Shown: positions 1 through 11,079, numbered from the stretch's first letter. The stretch: DNA of 61,948 nucleotides from Paulinella micropora (GCA_009731375.1 BJOX01000074.1:574860-636807), one strand, 5' to 3'. Program-made: numbers and translations. Notes: a model not told the origin generated them from the sequence alone.

Positions 1-326
1 TTTATTATCATAATAAAGTAAAATGCTTAATGTAAACAAAGATAAACAAACTTAAAAGCAAATTCTGCATGTTGGGCATTGTTATCATCATAGATTCATA
101 GTAGCCGGGACTATGAAAAAGGAGAAAGATTACCGTGTCGGACCGGTTCCTGCCCACCTCTGAAGATGAAGTTAAAGTGTATTACAATTAATAAAAACAT
201 GTTTTAATATTATTTTATATGTTCTGCAATCAGTGAATTGATTTCCTTTCATTTCCACACGTTTTCAAAAAAGTCCATATACTTCATGGAAAATTTCGGA
301 AAAAGGGATACCCCCAAGATTGTCGA
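1..326. other. AT-rich left flank, no gene seen
   Basis: This stretch is AT-rich and lacks a long open frame on either strand. It leads into the tandem repeat that precedes the retroelement ORFs. It may be LTR or 5' untranslated sequence of the element, but I found no matching copy at the other end of the element, so that cannot be shown. Confidence 0.5.
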
Positions 327-800
327 ATGTTTAGTTGTAAGGTAGGGGGTGTGCGTTTGAAAAACCAAGTCCGTAAGGTAGGCGGTGCAGCCGGAAAAAA
401 TACTAAGTCCGTAAGGTAGGCGGTATTAATACCTGTAATTGCGTAAAAATAATCAAGTCCGTAAGGTAGGGGGTGTACGTTTGAAAAACCAAGTCCGTAA
501 GGTAGGGGGTGCAGCCGGAAAAATACTAAGTCCTTAAGGTAGGTGGTATTAATACCTGTAATTGCGTAAAAATAATCAAGTCCGTAAGGTAGGGGGTGTA
601 CGTTTGAAAAACCAAGTCCGTAAGGTAGGGGGTGCAGCCGGGAAAATTACTAAGTCCTTAAGGTAGGTGGTATTAATACCTGTAATTGCATAAAAATGAT
701 CAAGTCCGTAAGGTAGGGTGTGTACGTTTGAAAAGCCAAGTCCGTAAGGTAGGTGGTGCAGCCGGAAAAAATACTAAGTCCGTAAGGTAGGGGGTGAACA
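327..800 (+). repeat. Higher-order tandem repeat upstream of gag
   Basis: The motif AAGTCCGTAAGGTAGGGGG recurs many times, with G/C/T variation after AGG. Three spacer types alternate: one with TACGTTTGAAAAACC, one with CAGCCGGAAAAA, and one with ATTAATACCTGTAATTGCG. Together they form a unit of about 123 bp; equivalent points fall at about 332, 454, 577 and 701. The array breaks down after about 750 into single motif copies. It lies directly before the retroelement coding region and is probably part of the element's 5' untranslated region. No function is visible. Confidence 0.85.
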
Positions 801-895
801 TTAAAAAAAAAACTAAGTCCCGTAAGGTAGGGGGTGCTAAAAAAAAAAAAAACTTAAGTCCGCAAGCGGAAAGCTATAGGGAGGCTTAAGGTAGG

Positions 896-972
896 GGGAG
901 GTCGCTAAGGTAGGGGCCTACCTTAGAAAGCTAAGGTAGGCCCCCTACCGACCCCCTACCGACCCCCTACCG
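896..972. repeat. Inverted repeat/hairpin before gag
   Basis: CTAAGGTAGG and its complement CCTACCTTAG are almost adjacent, followed by another CTAAGGTAGG and three copies of CCCCCTACCG. The strand could fold into a strong GC-rich hairpin just before the first gag-like frame. It reuses the core of the upstream tandem repeat in inverted orientation, which suggests a local inversion within the array. Confidence 0.7.
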
Positions 973-979
973 TTTCACT

Positions 980-1657
980 GTGGACACTTTGTATTGGCCC
1001 GATGCCAACTACCTAAATCGTGTCCAGGCCAACCTCACGACAAGGGCCGTAGTCACCCTCAAGGGACTCGAGAACGTCACTGGGATGTGGGAACGTGTTT
1101 TGATGGAACAAAAACACTGGCGGGATGCCATATTCTCACAATCCTCCCCAACCTATGACGACCTCTTGCATTTCCTTGACGTGGTGGAAACCCCGACTGA
1201 CCCTTTTGCCAAGGTATCATTATTCCTAACCTGGCTTAAGATCCGAACCACTCCCGCGACACTCCTTGACCTGTCCGACGAGGAGAACACAGTCCAAGTA
1301 GCCCCTCATCCGGCGGCCACCCTCTATGTAACCAACTACCTCACTGTGGTAGACCTCATCCTCCAAGCCATTTCCGACTGCCTACGGATCCAAATTGCCG
1401 TGCATGCAGTGGGTGACGATCGAACTGCCTCCATACCGGGGGGTAGCTCGATAATCACTTTTCGTCGTGTATCAAGTCGACGGAATATGGTGGATGGAAA
1501 CATAGATAGGGATGCACCCCTCGAACGCCATCGCCCATCTAAGACAAAGACTGAATACGCCAGTCATAAACGGGTGGACGCGGCGTTGCGGGCCGTTCGT
1601 GACCATGTCAGCTTTGACTTTGCAGCACACACGCAAAGTGTGAGACTCCCGTATTGA
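980..1657 (+). pseudogene. Gag-like N-terminal frame of Ty3/Gypsy element
   Basis: This open frame of 225 codons starts at a GTG rather than an ATG and reads into the 5' repeat, so the true start is unclear. The product is mostly alpha-helical in composition, with no catalytic motif. I assign it to gag only because it is the first frame upstream of protease, reverse transcriptase and integrase. It ends at a TGA and the coding signal resumes in the next entry, so the frame is probably broken by mutation. Capsid homology cannot be confirmed by eye. Confidence 0.5.
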
Positions 1658-1675
1658 GAGGGCCTTGAGCTCCTA

Positions 1676-2367
1676 ATGGCTTATGCTGCCCTGGATCGGA
1701 TCGTGGCCAGTTACGCACTTACGGTAGCCGATGTGAAGCAACTGCTGAACAGTCTTGTGGGTGGGTGGCCATCCCAGACGCTACTCACCACGGACTGGCC
1801 TACTTGGCAGATGACTGGCGAGGCTGGTGTGGGGCAGGGGAAACTCACACTCGACCAGCTCCCACACTACATGTCCGCCAGTTCATATCCGCGGCAGACT
1901 GGGGTTACATCATGCTTCCCCATATTGCTGTCGACCTCGTCCAGGACGCCGCCAGGCGGATGTGGGACGATGTGGCAATCTCGTCCATCATCGATCTCCC
2001 ACAGAAACTGTTAACCAACTTAGTGAGGACCGATTTCGCTTCGTTGCTGTTGGCAGTCATGCGTGGGATAGTGAAAGCCGAGCCACAACAAGGGCGGACG
2101 GATGGCGAGACGTTCGTCCGGAACGTCCTAACCAAAGCCCAGGACTTGGATAACACGAACTTCAAAATCGTGCGGTTTCGAACAGACCGTATTTGCGAAG
2201 TATCCCACTGGACAAGCAGCACCTTTGCCGCCGGTGTCTTTACCTCGGAGAAGACCGAAAGAGCCAAGCGGGCCGATGTCCTGCTTAGAGCGATGACCAC
2301 CAGGCCAAAACGCTTGAGGACCACCAGGCCAAACCGGGCCAAGCGTTTGACGTGTGGACTTTCGTGA
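1676..2367 (+). pseudogene. Gag-like continuation, frameshifted
   Basis: Protein-like coding begins in one frame (from 1676) and shifts to another by about 1860, running to 2367. The segment around 1880-2250 has the amphipathic helix pattern expected of a capsid domain, for example RRMWDDVAISSIIDLPQKLL. It ends in a basic stretch rich in R and K with a repeated TTRPKR-like motif, which suggests nucleic-acid binding. The shift and the stop indicate a non-functional copy. The family assignment rests on position. Confidence 0.5.
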
Positions 2368-2867
2368 CCGGCAGCAGCTGGTCCAACCGCCGTCAATCGT
2401 GGTCTAGCTCGTCCAGGAGCCCCTATAGCTCCTCGAGCTCCTCTAGCTCGTCGTACACCCCTCCACCGCCCTCACTTCCATTTGGGCGGGAGACCAACTC
2501 GGCCACCCCGGCCACCGGCACGTTCAACTCGATGCCTCCGGCTGGCGGGACAGCACTCCCATATCTGCCTCCCCCACCGCCAATGCCTCCTCCACCGCCC
2601 ATGCCTTACCAATTTTACCCTTCCTACGGGTTCGCATCTCCGCCACCGTTGTCACCGCCACCGTTGTCACCGCCCCCGGTTCCGTACCCTCCTACACGAG
2701 GCGGGCCCACATCCGAGGGTAAGTCGGGCAAGAGAAAGCTCGGTGACAGCGGCGTGGTCAAACCGCTATTTCACCTCCCACCGATCCCGGGCCCATACAA
2801 TTGCTCGTTTGGCCTTTTTAACGAGACCATTGCGGGACCGTGGCACAAAAGCCCAGGTGCGGAGTGA
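2352..2867 (+). CDS. Proline/serine-rich gag-like segment
   Basis: This frame overlaps the previous one by 16 nt in a different phase. It starts with a Ser-rich tract, followed by a long proline-rich region with repeats such as PPPPPMPPPPPMP and LSPPPLSPPP. A short basic patch and a C-terminal segment with a few aromatic residues follow. It looks like the disordered linker of a Gag polyprotein. It could instead be a separate small ORF reached by frameshifting, but the neighbouring frames are damaged, so decay is the simpler reading. Confidence 0.45.
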   Translation: MWTFVTGSSWSNRRQSWSSSSRSPYSSSSSSSSSYTPPPPSLPFGRETNSATPATGTFNSMPPAGGTALPYLPPPPPMPPPPPMPYQFYPSYGFASPPPLSPPPLSPPPVPYPPTRGGPTSEGKSGKRKLGDSGVVKPLFHLPPIPGPYNCSFGLFNETIAGPWHKSPGAE

Positions 2868-2876
2868 TGTGATTAT

Positions 2877-3789
2877 ATGATGCATGCGGTCATCTTCAAC
2901 CCGCTTGAGGACAGCCGACTGTGGGTCGCCCCGTGCCAATGGTCAAATTCTTGTCAATACCAACACCCACGCCAGGGTCAAGAACGGGTGGAACCAATAA
3001 AATTGTATATCCACCGTTGGTACGTGGGGCGATCCAAGGTGAAGAGGATGGCAAATGGGTCCTTAACCCTAAGGACAACCCTACCGAAGGCATCCGAATT
3101 CCCGACGTCCAACCCGATGGGACGACGTACTTCTTGCCGCCCGGGCACGACCCGTCCTGGCTGGCTCAGTACTCAACCGAGGCCAAAGCTCGGGTGGAAA
3201 GGTACCGAAGCGAGGGCAGGAAGTACGACGAAGTGGCATGCTATATGCCCGGGAAAGAACACCTGATCGGTACCTTACATACACATAGACACCCTCTCAG
3301 ACCTCAGATGCCCCTATGCTCCATGCAGGCGTCAAAAAGGCGAAGATGGGAAACAAGAAACCCAAGAACAAATAACCGTGGGCCGCCCAATGCGTCCACA
3401 CCCGAGTCAACGACACGTGGTGCCTCGCCCTCGGCGCGTTCTCCTTGCTCCTGAGTGGGACAGATACGCCATGTGCTGGCCGGCAAACTAAGGCGCCCGC
3501 CAGGGGGACAGCCGCAGAGCAGCCTACCGTAGTGGCTCCGACTCTTCTTTTCACGGTCCCGGCCCAATCGCCGACCGAAACTCTGTATAGTCCCATAGAG
3601 GCTACGACCTCACCGATAGAGGATAGCGTTGAGACGAGGTGTAAGGATATAGTGATGGGCAGCGACGACAACCGTCGGGAGCGTGTACCGAACGAGCCGG
3701 ACACGGTCGCTGACCTTACCATAGAGGTCGGTTTACCCAATCCCTTACCCAAAGACCGTCGCAAAGGCGACGCCGGCTGTAGATCCTGA
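2877..3789 (+). pseudogene. Degenerate region between gag and protease
   Basis: Several short overlapping frames (2921-3454 and 3445-3789 on this strand) have protein-like composition but share no single phase. No zinc knuckle or catalytic motif is visible. The last segment is acidic and threonine/proline rich and ends about 110 nt before the protease frame. I read this as decayed Gag C-terminus plus linker. Confidence 0.4.
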
Positions 3790-3901
3790 CACGATCACAT
3801 CAAGTATATGTGATGGGGGGGCACCTAATAAGCCCTCGGACCCTCGCGTAAGACGCGCGAGGCCTATCAGTGTCCGGCAGGTAGAAAAACCCGCCCCTTT
3901 T

Positions 3902-4750
3902 GTGAACAAGGTAAATAAAGTATATGCAGGGGCACGCTCTTATGATATATACTCAGGGCCGACCCTATTAGATCGGCGTACCGGTCTGACAAGGGGTACG
4001 GTCATTAGATCCGATGTCAATCACCCACGCGTACCACGCCCCGACGACAAGGCTGTCCCATCACTGCCGGTCGGATACACCCCTTCACCTTTCCAAGTGG
4101 CAACCACTATGGTCCTACCCGCCACAAAGGGTGACAAAGCCATCGCCCCGGCAGTCATTCGCCAAATGGGTCTCACTCCATTCCACGACTCTGACCGACT
4201 CAGAGTAACGGCGCGATCACAAGCGCGACAGTTCGCCGAGACAGAGTTAAGACAGGCATTGGCAACCCGAGCCGAGCCGGTAGACCTCCCACCGGCGGAG
4301 GCACGGGACATGAGCTACACCAGATTATACTGGAAAGAGCTCAAGGGCTACCTAGATACCGGAATTGATAGCATGGCCCAAATCACATTCGCGGGCAAAC
4401 GTTTCATAGACAAATATGGACGTCTGTTTGATTTTACTAAGACAGGCCCGCTCGGATATATCCGGGGTGCCAACGACGAACGGAGCGCGATCGTAGGACG
4501 TGTCCCGTTGACAGTCGAATTCCCGTCCGGGATGTCTTATACCGTTCATGTCTTGGTCGTTCCGGCCTTCCCAGGCACTATCGTTTTGGGCAAACCCGAT
4601 CTCAAAATGATGGATGCGCAGCTTATGCTGGGACAGGACATCATCAAATATGGACGTGGACGACATGAGTCTGAATTCCCGATCCTAAATTACCGGAAAC
4701 AGACCTCCCACGACGGCACCCATATGGCGGTAGGGCTCAGGTCACACTGA
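3902..4750 (+). CDS. Retroviral-type aspartic protease domain (Ty3/Gypsy)
   Basis: This intact frame of 282 codons contains the aspartic protease signature LDTGIDSMAQIT, with Asp-Thr-Gly encoded at about 4355-4363. About 85 residues later a hydrophobic strand ends in TIVLGKPDL, the counterpart of the ILG motif of retropepsins. The N-terminal 150 residues show no known domain. Family knowledge: this enzyme cleaves Gag-Pol and works as a dimer. Here it lies between gag-like frames and reverse transcriptase, as expected for Ty3/Gypsy. The start codon is uncertain because upstream codons are also open. Confidence 0.8.
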   Translation: MNKVNKVYAGARSYDIYSGPTLLDRRTGLTRGTVIRSDVNHPRVPRPDDKAVPSLPVGYTPSPFQVATTMVLPATKGDKAIAPAVIRQMGLTPFHDSDRLRVTARSQARQFAETELRQALATRAEPVDLPPAEARDMSYTRLYWKELKGYLDTGIDSMAQITFAGKRFIDKYGRLFDFTKTGPLGYIRGANDERSAIVGRVPLTVEFPSGMSYTVHVLVVPAFPGTIVLGKPDLKMMDAQLMLGQDIIKYGRGRHESEFPILNYRKQTSHDGTHMAVGLRSH

Positions 4751-4827
4751 TACCACCGGCCCCTCCATTACCCTATGATGGACACCTCGCCGAGCAACCT
4801 CGTCTTACCCCACAGGGTACGGCATGG

Positions 4828-6636
4828 GTGTACGCCAATGTATACATCCCAGAGCCGGATGACAAGCCACCCGACCCATGGGAGGACTTTGGAGAACTCG
4901 CGGCCAAGAGGGAAGCTCAGATCTTACTCCTGAAGCGTCAGGAAGACTCGTGGCATGGCTTCGACCAGCCGGGTCAACTGACCAAGGGGGTTCACCAATA
5001 CGGGTCAAAACAAGCCTGGTATACCATGCTTCCAAAAGGCTGACGGAGGATGATGACGTCATGCTAAAGCTGAAGCAATGGTACCAAGGCACAGATCCGA
5101 TACAGCCGGAAAGCTTAACGGCGGTGCCCAAAATATTATCCGACCGCCTAGACCGGGGCGAAGACATTACGATTATCCTTCCAATCCATCCCACCGTCAT
5201 GTGGCGGAGAGATGTTTTGGATCGGGTGATCGATGATCCTATTCCAATCCCTAGCCGACAGTCCACACCCCTTATGGCCTTTCGCTTGGGGTCCGTTAAG
5301 GACGGGTTAGCATACCGTACCAAGCTCATGACCCGCAAGGTCGACGACTTACGGGAAGCGGCATTCCAAATCTTCCCCGGCTTCTACCATAAGTCCGCGG
5401 CGAAACAATATGCCGAAATGATCACCGATCTACAGGAGTTTGCCTTTTGGGACACTCAATCCTCCACGCGATACCCTGGCCGGGACGCGAAGGACGAGGT
5501 TGAAGACCCGGACTCCATACTTGAGTACCCGGATGACCCACGGGACCAAAAACCCGTCGTGGACATCATTGACGAGGTCATGGCGCGACAACAGGGGTCG
5601 CCAGACTTTGTCCCGGACCTCAAGGCCCAATTCCTTAAGAACAAAAAGCTGTTCGGCCCACTTGTCGCTGGCGGGGTGACCCATGCTGCCGCCAGGATAG
5701 AACGACAAGTCGGACAGATTATGCCCCGCCTCAAAGGATCACGCCTCAGTTACAAAGAGGAAAAGATCTGCGAGGAAATGGTGCAGGACATATTAGCCAA
5801 GCGACTGATCGAGCCATCGTGGTCGGAATTCCGATTGCCGGTCAGACTGGCCCCAAAGCCGGATGGCCAACAGTGCTTGTGCATCAACTACACCAGGCTG
5901 AGCAAGATCATTAAGAGCGTCGAGGCCCCTATCCCTCGTATGCGAGATGGTCTTAACAAGCTTCGGCAGGCCAAATTCTTTACCAAACTCGACCTAAAGA
6001 ACGGTTTCTGGAATATACCGCTCGAGGCGGAAAGCCGTCCGTTGACTGCCTTCGCCGTCGGGGGGAGACTGTATCGTCCTCCCGAGGGGACTGAAGACGG
6101 CCCCTGCAATATTTCAGGACTGTATGAACCAGGCTCTATCGGACCCGAAATATGGGGACGCCCAATTCATAGAGACCTACGGCCATACAAACCTATACAG
6201 CTTCTGTTATATCGACGACATCGTCATTTACTCCAATACGGAGGCGGAACACCTGGCTCATGTGTCAGATGTGTTGCGTCGTTTGGAGGCCTTCGGCCTG
6301 AAGCTGAACCTAGAGAAGTGCTCGTTCGCAAACGATCACATCGACTATCTAGGATACAGGGTACAGGGGGGCGAGATAGTGCTAAAGCCGGAGAAGCGGG
6401 ACGCCATTCGTTCCCTCCCGCGCCCTAACACACGCACAGCGCTACACTCTTTCCTCTGTATGGCACAAGTCTATTCCAAATTTATTCCCAACTTCCAAGA
6501 CTTCGTCAAACCTCTGCGGGATTTCTGCCTTAAAGGTGACCCGTATGGGGAGTGGCCACCCGCGGCCGAAGAGACGTATAACAAGTTGAAGGAAGCTTTA
6601 ACAAGAGACCCTCTTACAGAGGGCGGGTCAGTCCTA
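4828..6636 (+). pseudogene. Ty3/Gypsy reverse transcriptase, frameshifted
   Basis: Coding starts in the frame at 4828, shifts near 5035, runs to about 6070 and shifts again. The finger and palm motifs are clear: LAPKPDG, then FFTKLDLKNGFWNIPL, then (next frame) LPRGLKTAPAIFQ, then the catalytic YIDD box encoded at 6208-6219. The thumb and connection region follow with LGYRVQGGEI. The active-site aspartates are intact, but at least two frameshifts interrupt the polyprotein. The segment ends at a 10-N gap. The element is therefore recent enough to align but not intact. Confidence 0.88.
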
Positions 6637-6646
6637 NNNNNNNNNN

Positions 6647-7790
6647 GCCCGATTTCGAAAAGAGCTTTATACTCGCTACTGGCGCATCCAAATATGCAGT
6701 CGGGGCGGTATTACAGCAATACGACTCCGCTCACAAGCAACTCCGGCCAATTATGTTCGTCAGCAAAAAGCTGACCCCTGAACAGGTGAACTACTGCACA
6801 CGGCAACGCGAAGCGTTAGGGATAGTGTGGGCGTTCAGCCGGCTGCGAGAGTACTTGTGGGGCGCACCGAATATACTAGTCCAAACCGACCATGCCAACC
6901 TGAGGTGGCTCATGGACAAGGAACATACAAGCCGACTAGCGAGATGGCAGTCGGAATTAGCCTTGTATGATTTCACCATTGAGTACATCAAAGGCAAGGA
7001 AAACACGGTCCCGGACGGCCTTTCCCGAATGCCAAGAGTCAAAGGCTCCATCGGGGACGGACTTGACCGGTTCGCCATGCACACACCAACGGCATGCCTT
7101 GTCGGGTGGACTGGTAACGATGACTGGTTGGCCAGCGAACACACGCCGGGGTTCACAGACACACTGCCTACGGGTATGGCATATATAGCCACCAGCGCCA
7201 TCAGCTGGCAACCGGGATATAAGACGGATACCCAAGAGCAGCTGCTGGAAAACCTCGAGTCTATCCGCCGCGTATGCTGCGGTAAGCAAGACACGGAAGA
7301 CTGGCGGGATCTCCTTGAGGAGATTGATAAGCAGTCAGAGATCCTCAGCGAAGGGGATATACGGGAGGGCCAGACCCACGAACATGAACACTCCATGAAC
7401 GCGTTCTTTTCCAATAAGAATCAGTCGTTCTGGGTGCCGAAGAATGTTCACCCGTCTAGGTCTGCTACCATCGCAGCCGCAACCCAAACGCAACATACCC
7501 GGGATCACATCGGCCTGGTCACCAGCGCCCTACAGCTGGATGATATGGACATGACCTTGGCCAGCCCTGCGGTTTTTAGTCAGTTAGCCAGGGATTCGAA
7601 GGAATGGGGCCCCTTATATCTCACGCCATGGATGCCCAAAAGTATCCCGAGACAAGGGAGATCCACCTCCAGAAGAAGACCATGGCATGACACGATGACC
7701 TCCTATGGTACAAGGTGTCCGGAGGCAAGTGGGAAAAGACGCCGTCCAAATGGACGCTGTGGGTCCCTCCACCGCTTCGAAAGGCGATCT
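6647..7790 (+). pseudogene. RNase H domain and linker of Ty3/Gypsy pol
   Basis: After the 10-N gap the frame reads FEKSFILATGASKYAVGAVL and then, in a second frame, FVSKKLTPEQVNYCTRQREA, TDHANLRWLM and the classic IEYIKGKENTVPDGLSR end. This is the RNase H of Ty3/Gypsy pol. The first catalytic Asp (normally T-D-A-S) is Gly here (GGC at about 6681-6683). The frame change near 6750 and the Asp-to-Gly change both point to inactivity. The 7100-7790 segment is an acidic linker with no recognisable domain. Confidence 0.85.
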
Positions 7791-8000
7791 TAATCGCGAC
7801 CCATCGCTCCGCCTCAAACTCCCACCTAGGAAGGGACAAATGTCGTGGTTCATTTCACGGAAATTTTGTGGCATGGCATGCAAAAGGCCATATCCGAAAC
7901 AGTGGATACGTGTAAACACTGCAAGCAAATCAAATCTCCGCACCCAAACTCTCAGAGGGGCCTGTACGGTGAATATAAGCTTACAGAAGACCTCTTTTAG
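7700..8000 (+). pseudogene. Integrase zinc-binding (HHCC) region, broken
   Basis: One frame shows HRSASNSHLGRDK, resembling the His pair of the integrase zinc finger. A different frame shows CKHCKQIKSPH, the Cys pair. The two halves are out of phase, and an in-frame TAG at 7998-8000 precedes the catalytic core. The zinc-binding module is recognisable but not translatable as one piece. Confidence 0.65.
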
Positions 8001-9158
8001 ACCTTACACATAGACTTCGTGGGCCCACTACCACGAACAGAACAGCATAACTACCGGTATATCCTGACCGCCATCGACCGCTTTTCGAACTACGTGTTCG
8101 CGGCTCCGGTCAAGGACAAGGACGCAGCATCGACATGCGAGGCCTTGATCGATCACGTCTTTTGGTACACGGGAGTACCCAAGAACGTATACAGCGATAG
8201 GGGCTCAGAGTTCACCAATGAGCTCTCAGCACAGCTATCTGCGGCGTGGGGATTTAAATGGAAGTATGTCACAGCATACTCACCAGAGAGCAACGGCAAG
8301 ATAGAAAGGGTCCATAGGCCACTCAAAGCCGCCCTCCAACAATACTGCCGTGATAACCAACACATCTGGCATAAAGCTCTTCCGTCCTTTGTGTTCTCCA
8401 TGAGCAACACGGGCTCGAAAGCGTTGGGTGGGAAGACCACTGGCGCCTCCCCAAACTTGCTCGTGTACGGCCGCCATTTACGTATTCCGGAAGATATGAT
8501 GCTCCCGCACCGCCCGGAAGGTGGATTCCTAGAACACGAGGAGCTCTTCGCATGTCGCCTAAGGTTGATGGCGGAAGCTCGACATTATGTAACCAAGGCC
8601 CGAGAGGCTGAAGAGGCCAGCCGTCAAAACCAGAACACACCATCCAAGGTCAAGTACGAATCGGGAGAGTACCATGCGGGGGACATAGTATTCCTATACG
8701 TCCCGCAGGTCCCCAACTTGGTCAGTGTGAAGCTCTTCCCTATGTGGCAGGGACCCTACACCGTATTGGAACAAGTAGGGGCTCTGACCTACCGCATACA
8801 GGGTAAAGGCAAGACACTAGTGGTCCATGTCCGACGCTTAATGCGCTTTAACCCCATGCTCGACCGAAACGAGACAATGGCGGATGCTATCCAAAAGCTG
8901 AACGTAAGCTTGCGTGCCCCGCCTAAGCGCCGTGACAAGACGGCCGATCGCGAGGCGAAGGCTAATCCCGATCAGCCGATCCCGGTCGCGGAGAATAACG
9001 CAGCATCACCGCACAGCCAAGAGGGTATGGACGTCGACCGAGATGACGGACCCTCCCCGGCGGTCATAGCTCCGCGGCCGGATATCCATCCGCAGAGCGA
9101 ACAGGAGGAAAAAGCGGACATCGTCCCTCAGCGCGGCCACCGGGTGAGTCCAAGCTGA
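8001..9158 (+). CDS. Ty3/Gypsy integrase catalytic core and C-terminal domain
   Basis: This is an open frame of about 385 codons after a TAG. The DDE triad is complete: Asp in LHIDFVGPL, Asp in YSDRGSEF, and Glu in NGKIERVH, with the usual spacing of about 55 and 35 residues. A C-terminal module with GDIVFLYVP, MWQGPYTVLEQVG and VHVRRLMRFNP matches the GPY/F and SH3-like region of Ty3/Gypsy integrases. The last 70 residues are low-complexity and charged. In the family this enzyme inserts the reverse-transcribed element. It lacks an intact start because the zinc finger upstream is out of frame. Confidence 0.88.
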   Translation, partial: TLHIDFVGPLPRTEQHNYRYILTAIDRFSNYVFAAPVKDKDAASTCEALIDHVFWYTGVPKNVYSDRGSEFTNELSAQLSAAWGFKWKYVTAYSPESNGKIERVHRPLKAALQQYCRDNQHIWHKALPSFVFSMSNTGSKALGGKTTGASPNLLVYGRHLRIPEDMMLPHRPEGGFLEHEELFACRLRLMAEARHYVTKAREAEEASRQNQNTPSKVKYESGEYHAGDIVFLYVPQVPNLVSVKLFPMWQGPYTVLEQVGALTYRIQGKGKTLVVHVRRLMRFNPMLDRNETMADAIQKLNVSLRAPPKRRDKTADREAKANPDQPIPVAENNAASPHSQEGMDVDRDDGPSPAVIAPRPDIHPQSEQEEKADIVPQRGHRVSPS

Positions 9159-9159
9159 G

Positions 9160-9667
9160 GAAAGGCGAAGACGTTAAGGCCATCCATTGGCACGTGGGTA
9201 AGGTATATATCCTCCGTCCACCGACGGCTCACGTAGGCAACGATTGCCTAAACGACTTCTTCCTAATGCAAGTCAAGGAATGGGAACCGAAGGTCCGCGT
9301 AACCAGGGCGAACAAAGCGACCTCGGCCGAACCGCCCATCCTCTAGTTCTATCGGTCACACCAAGACCTCGACGATCCTGAATCCCGAGTCTTCTACCCG
9401 GTGTATCGGGACGGGAAAAACGTTGAGACGTTCTGGAAGGGCATTACCGATAAATCGCCCGGATACAAGCCATGGCAGATCCAAGTATGGCCGCGCATGG
9501 TGCTAGACTACCCATTCGACCTCCAACATGGCCGAATCCCAATACGGGTATGGGACGAGATAGCCGCCGAAGGCATCTCTACCGCTCTCATAGGGACACC
9601 AGCACCGGGGAAATACAAACCCGGCAGACTAGGCCAAGCTGCTAAATCCAAACGAGCTCGAAAGTAG
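9160..9667 (+). pseudogene. Post-integrase extension, one in-frame stop
   Basis: Coding continues after the integrase stop with WHVGKVYILRPP and later SRVFYPVYRDGKNVETF and MVLDYPFDLQHGRIPIRVWD. A single TAG at about 9344 separates the halves. The pattern (aromatic beta-strand segments, then a PFDL..GRIP..VW signature) resembles C-terminal extensions I associate with some protist Ty3/Gypsy pol proteins, but I cannot name the domain. It may be a chromatin-reader-like tail. That last point is inference only. Confidence 0.4.
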
Positions 9668-10281
9668 TCGAGGTGATGATCGATGAAACGCATAGCCAAA
9701 ACACGGGTAGTATAGGGGTACCGGGCCCAACCGCACCGAGCAGAAACCTAGCCACTGCCATACTAGGGACACACCCGAAGATACCTCTGTCTTGTTTAAA
9801 ATACTACCTAAGTCCGCTCTTCCACGGGAAAGAGGGGATTGGACCTAACATGATGTAACAAACGGGAAAAATGACCCTGCCCCGCCCTCCGTGGGGTGCG
9901 ACGGCCCTGAAGGTATCTTGACGGGTCGGTAGTTGGTGTTACCACCATGGGTCGGAATAATTTCTGGCTAGCTCAACCTGGCCATTGCAGATCACACTTG
10001 CCTCCTCTCGAGTTGCTAGTCCGCCTCCCGCGGCTCTGGCATGTGTAGAATGTGATAAATTATTCTCCACAGAATAACACGTCATTTATGTCACGTCCTC
10101 CCTATCTTGTTGTTTCGGTGGAAGGTTGAAAAACACCAAGAGCCATAAGCATATATTTTTCATTCATGCACTTAAGTGTCCCTATTCCTAGACAGCCCGA
10201 TTCATATATAATCCCGAGGCATTAAGTACGGACAGGCGAAGGGATCCAAGGGCTTACGTCGCACCCAAATCCCCTGTTGAC
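9668..10281. other. Intergenic stretch inside the retroelement
   Basis: No frame longer than about 60 codons looks coding. The stretch separates the pol remnants from the downstream ORF group. I looked here for a 3' LTR matching the start of the window and saw none. Confidence 0.4.
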
Positions 10282-11079
10282 ATGTACATAAGTAAGCAAG
10301 TGTGCGAAGACGACAAACATCCCATAATTCATAGCAAACACACTTGCCTTGCTCATGAATTTTGGCTCACACACCGACAATCAAGCCCTTATGCCACCTT
10401 TAGGCATGCAAACAGCGCTGGAGCAGTACCTAGCGTTCCTATTAGCGTGCGTGGCGTCGGTGTGCGTTATCGCGGTGGTACACTTGCTAATGCAAGTCAT
10501 CGCGGTCGACAAGGGGAAAGCATCGGACCAGAGGCAAGAGGGCCAGCCGATAGCATGGGCGCCGCCGGAGGCCAAACAACCGTCTGGGTCCGATTTACCT
10601 ATGTCGGAGAGCCCCAGGTTCGCCACCCCACCACACAAACGACACAAAACAGCACACTCGGATTCCAAGGGGGCCGGAACCATTCCGGGGGGACCCGCCC
10701 AACCCCGACCGAGCCCTACTTCACCTGGAACCCAACTCAGCACTCTTTCCGATCACTCGAACACCGAGCCTACCCACATGAGCCGGAGGGAGCCGCACCG
10801 CCGGCTAGTGTTGCGCGCACACCTTCCTCACCTCCGACGGATGAGGATGTCGACCCAGAGGGTATCCTTCAACAACCATGGGTTGACCCGGAACCATGGC
10901 GCGTACGGGACGAGGACGAGTTCGATCAATCCGACACCGATTACGAGTCGGGTGAGGATAGTGATGCTGAAGTCATGGCGCGCAACCGAGCTAAGCGACG
11001 CTTAAAGGCACGCCGTGAATATTGGCGGCGGTTCGGGTGCCAGGATAAAACCGAGCCCGATAAATACAGCACGGGTTAA
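10282..11079 (+). pseudogene. ORF with membrane segment, downstream of integrase
   Basis: Two overlapping frames share the signal. The frame from 10349 starts with an ATG and carries a strong hydrophobic segment, YLAFLLACVASVCVIAVVHL, near residue 27, then a Pro/Ser-rich basic region. From about 10790 the better coding is in the frame of the 10282 ORF, which is acidic (PSSPPTDEDVDPEG, DTDYESGEDSDAE) and ends in a basic RAKRRLKARREYWRR tail. A frameshift probably joins the two. Position after integrase recalls env-like or accessory ORFs of Ty3/Gypsy elements, but no envelope motif is seen. Confidence 0.45.

Noticed and set aside
327-800. CRISPR-like array
   Set aside because: Repeats are regular, but the spacers are themselves repeated in three fixed types and the context is a eukaryotic retroelement.
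360-900. I-CeuI-like homing endonuclease or rRNA site
   Set aside because: GTAAGGTAG resembles the CTAAGGTAG of large-subunit rRNA, but the flanking bases do not match and no rRNA surrounds it.
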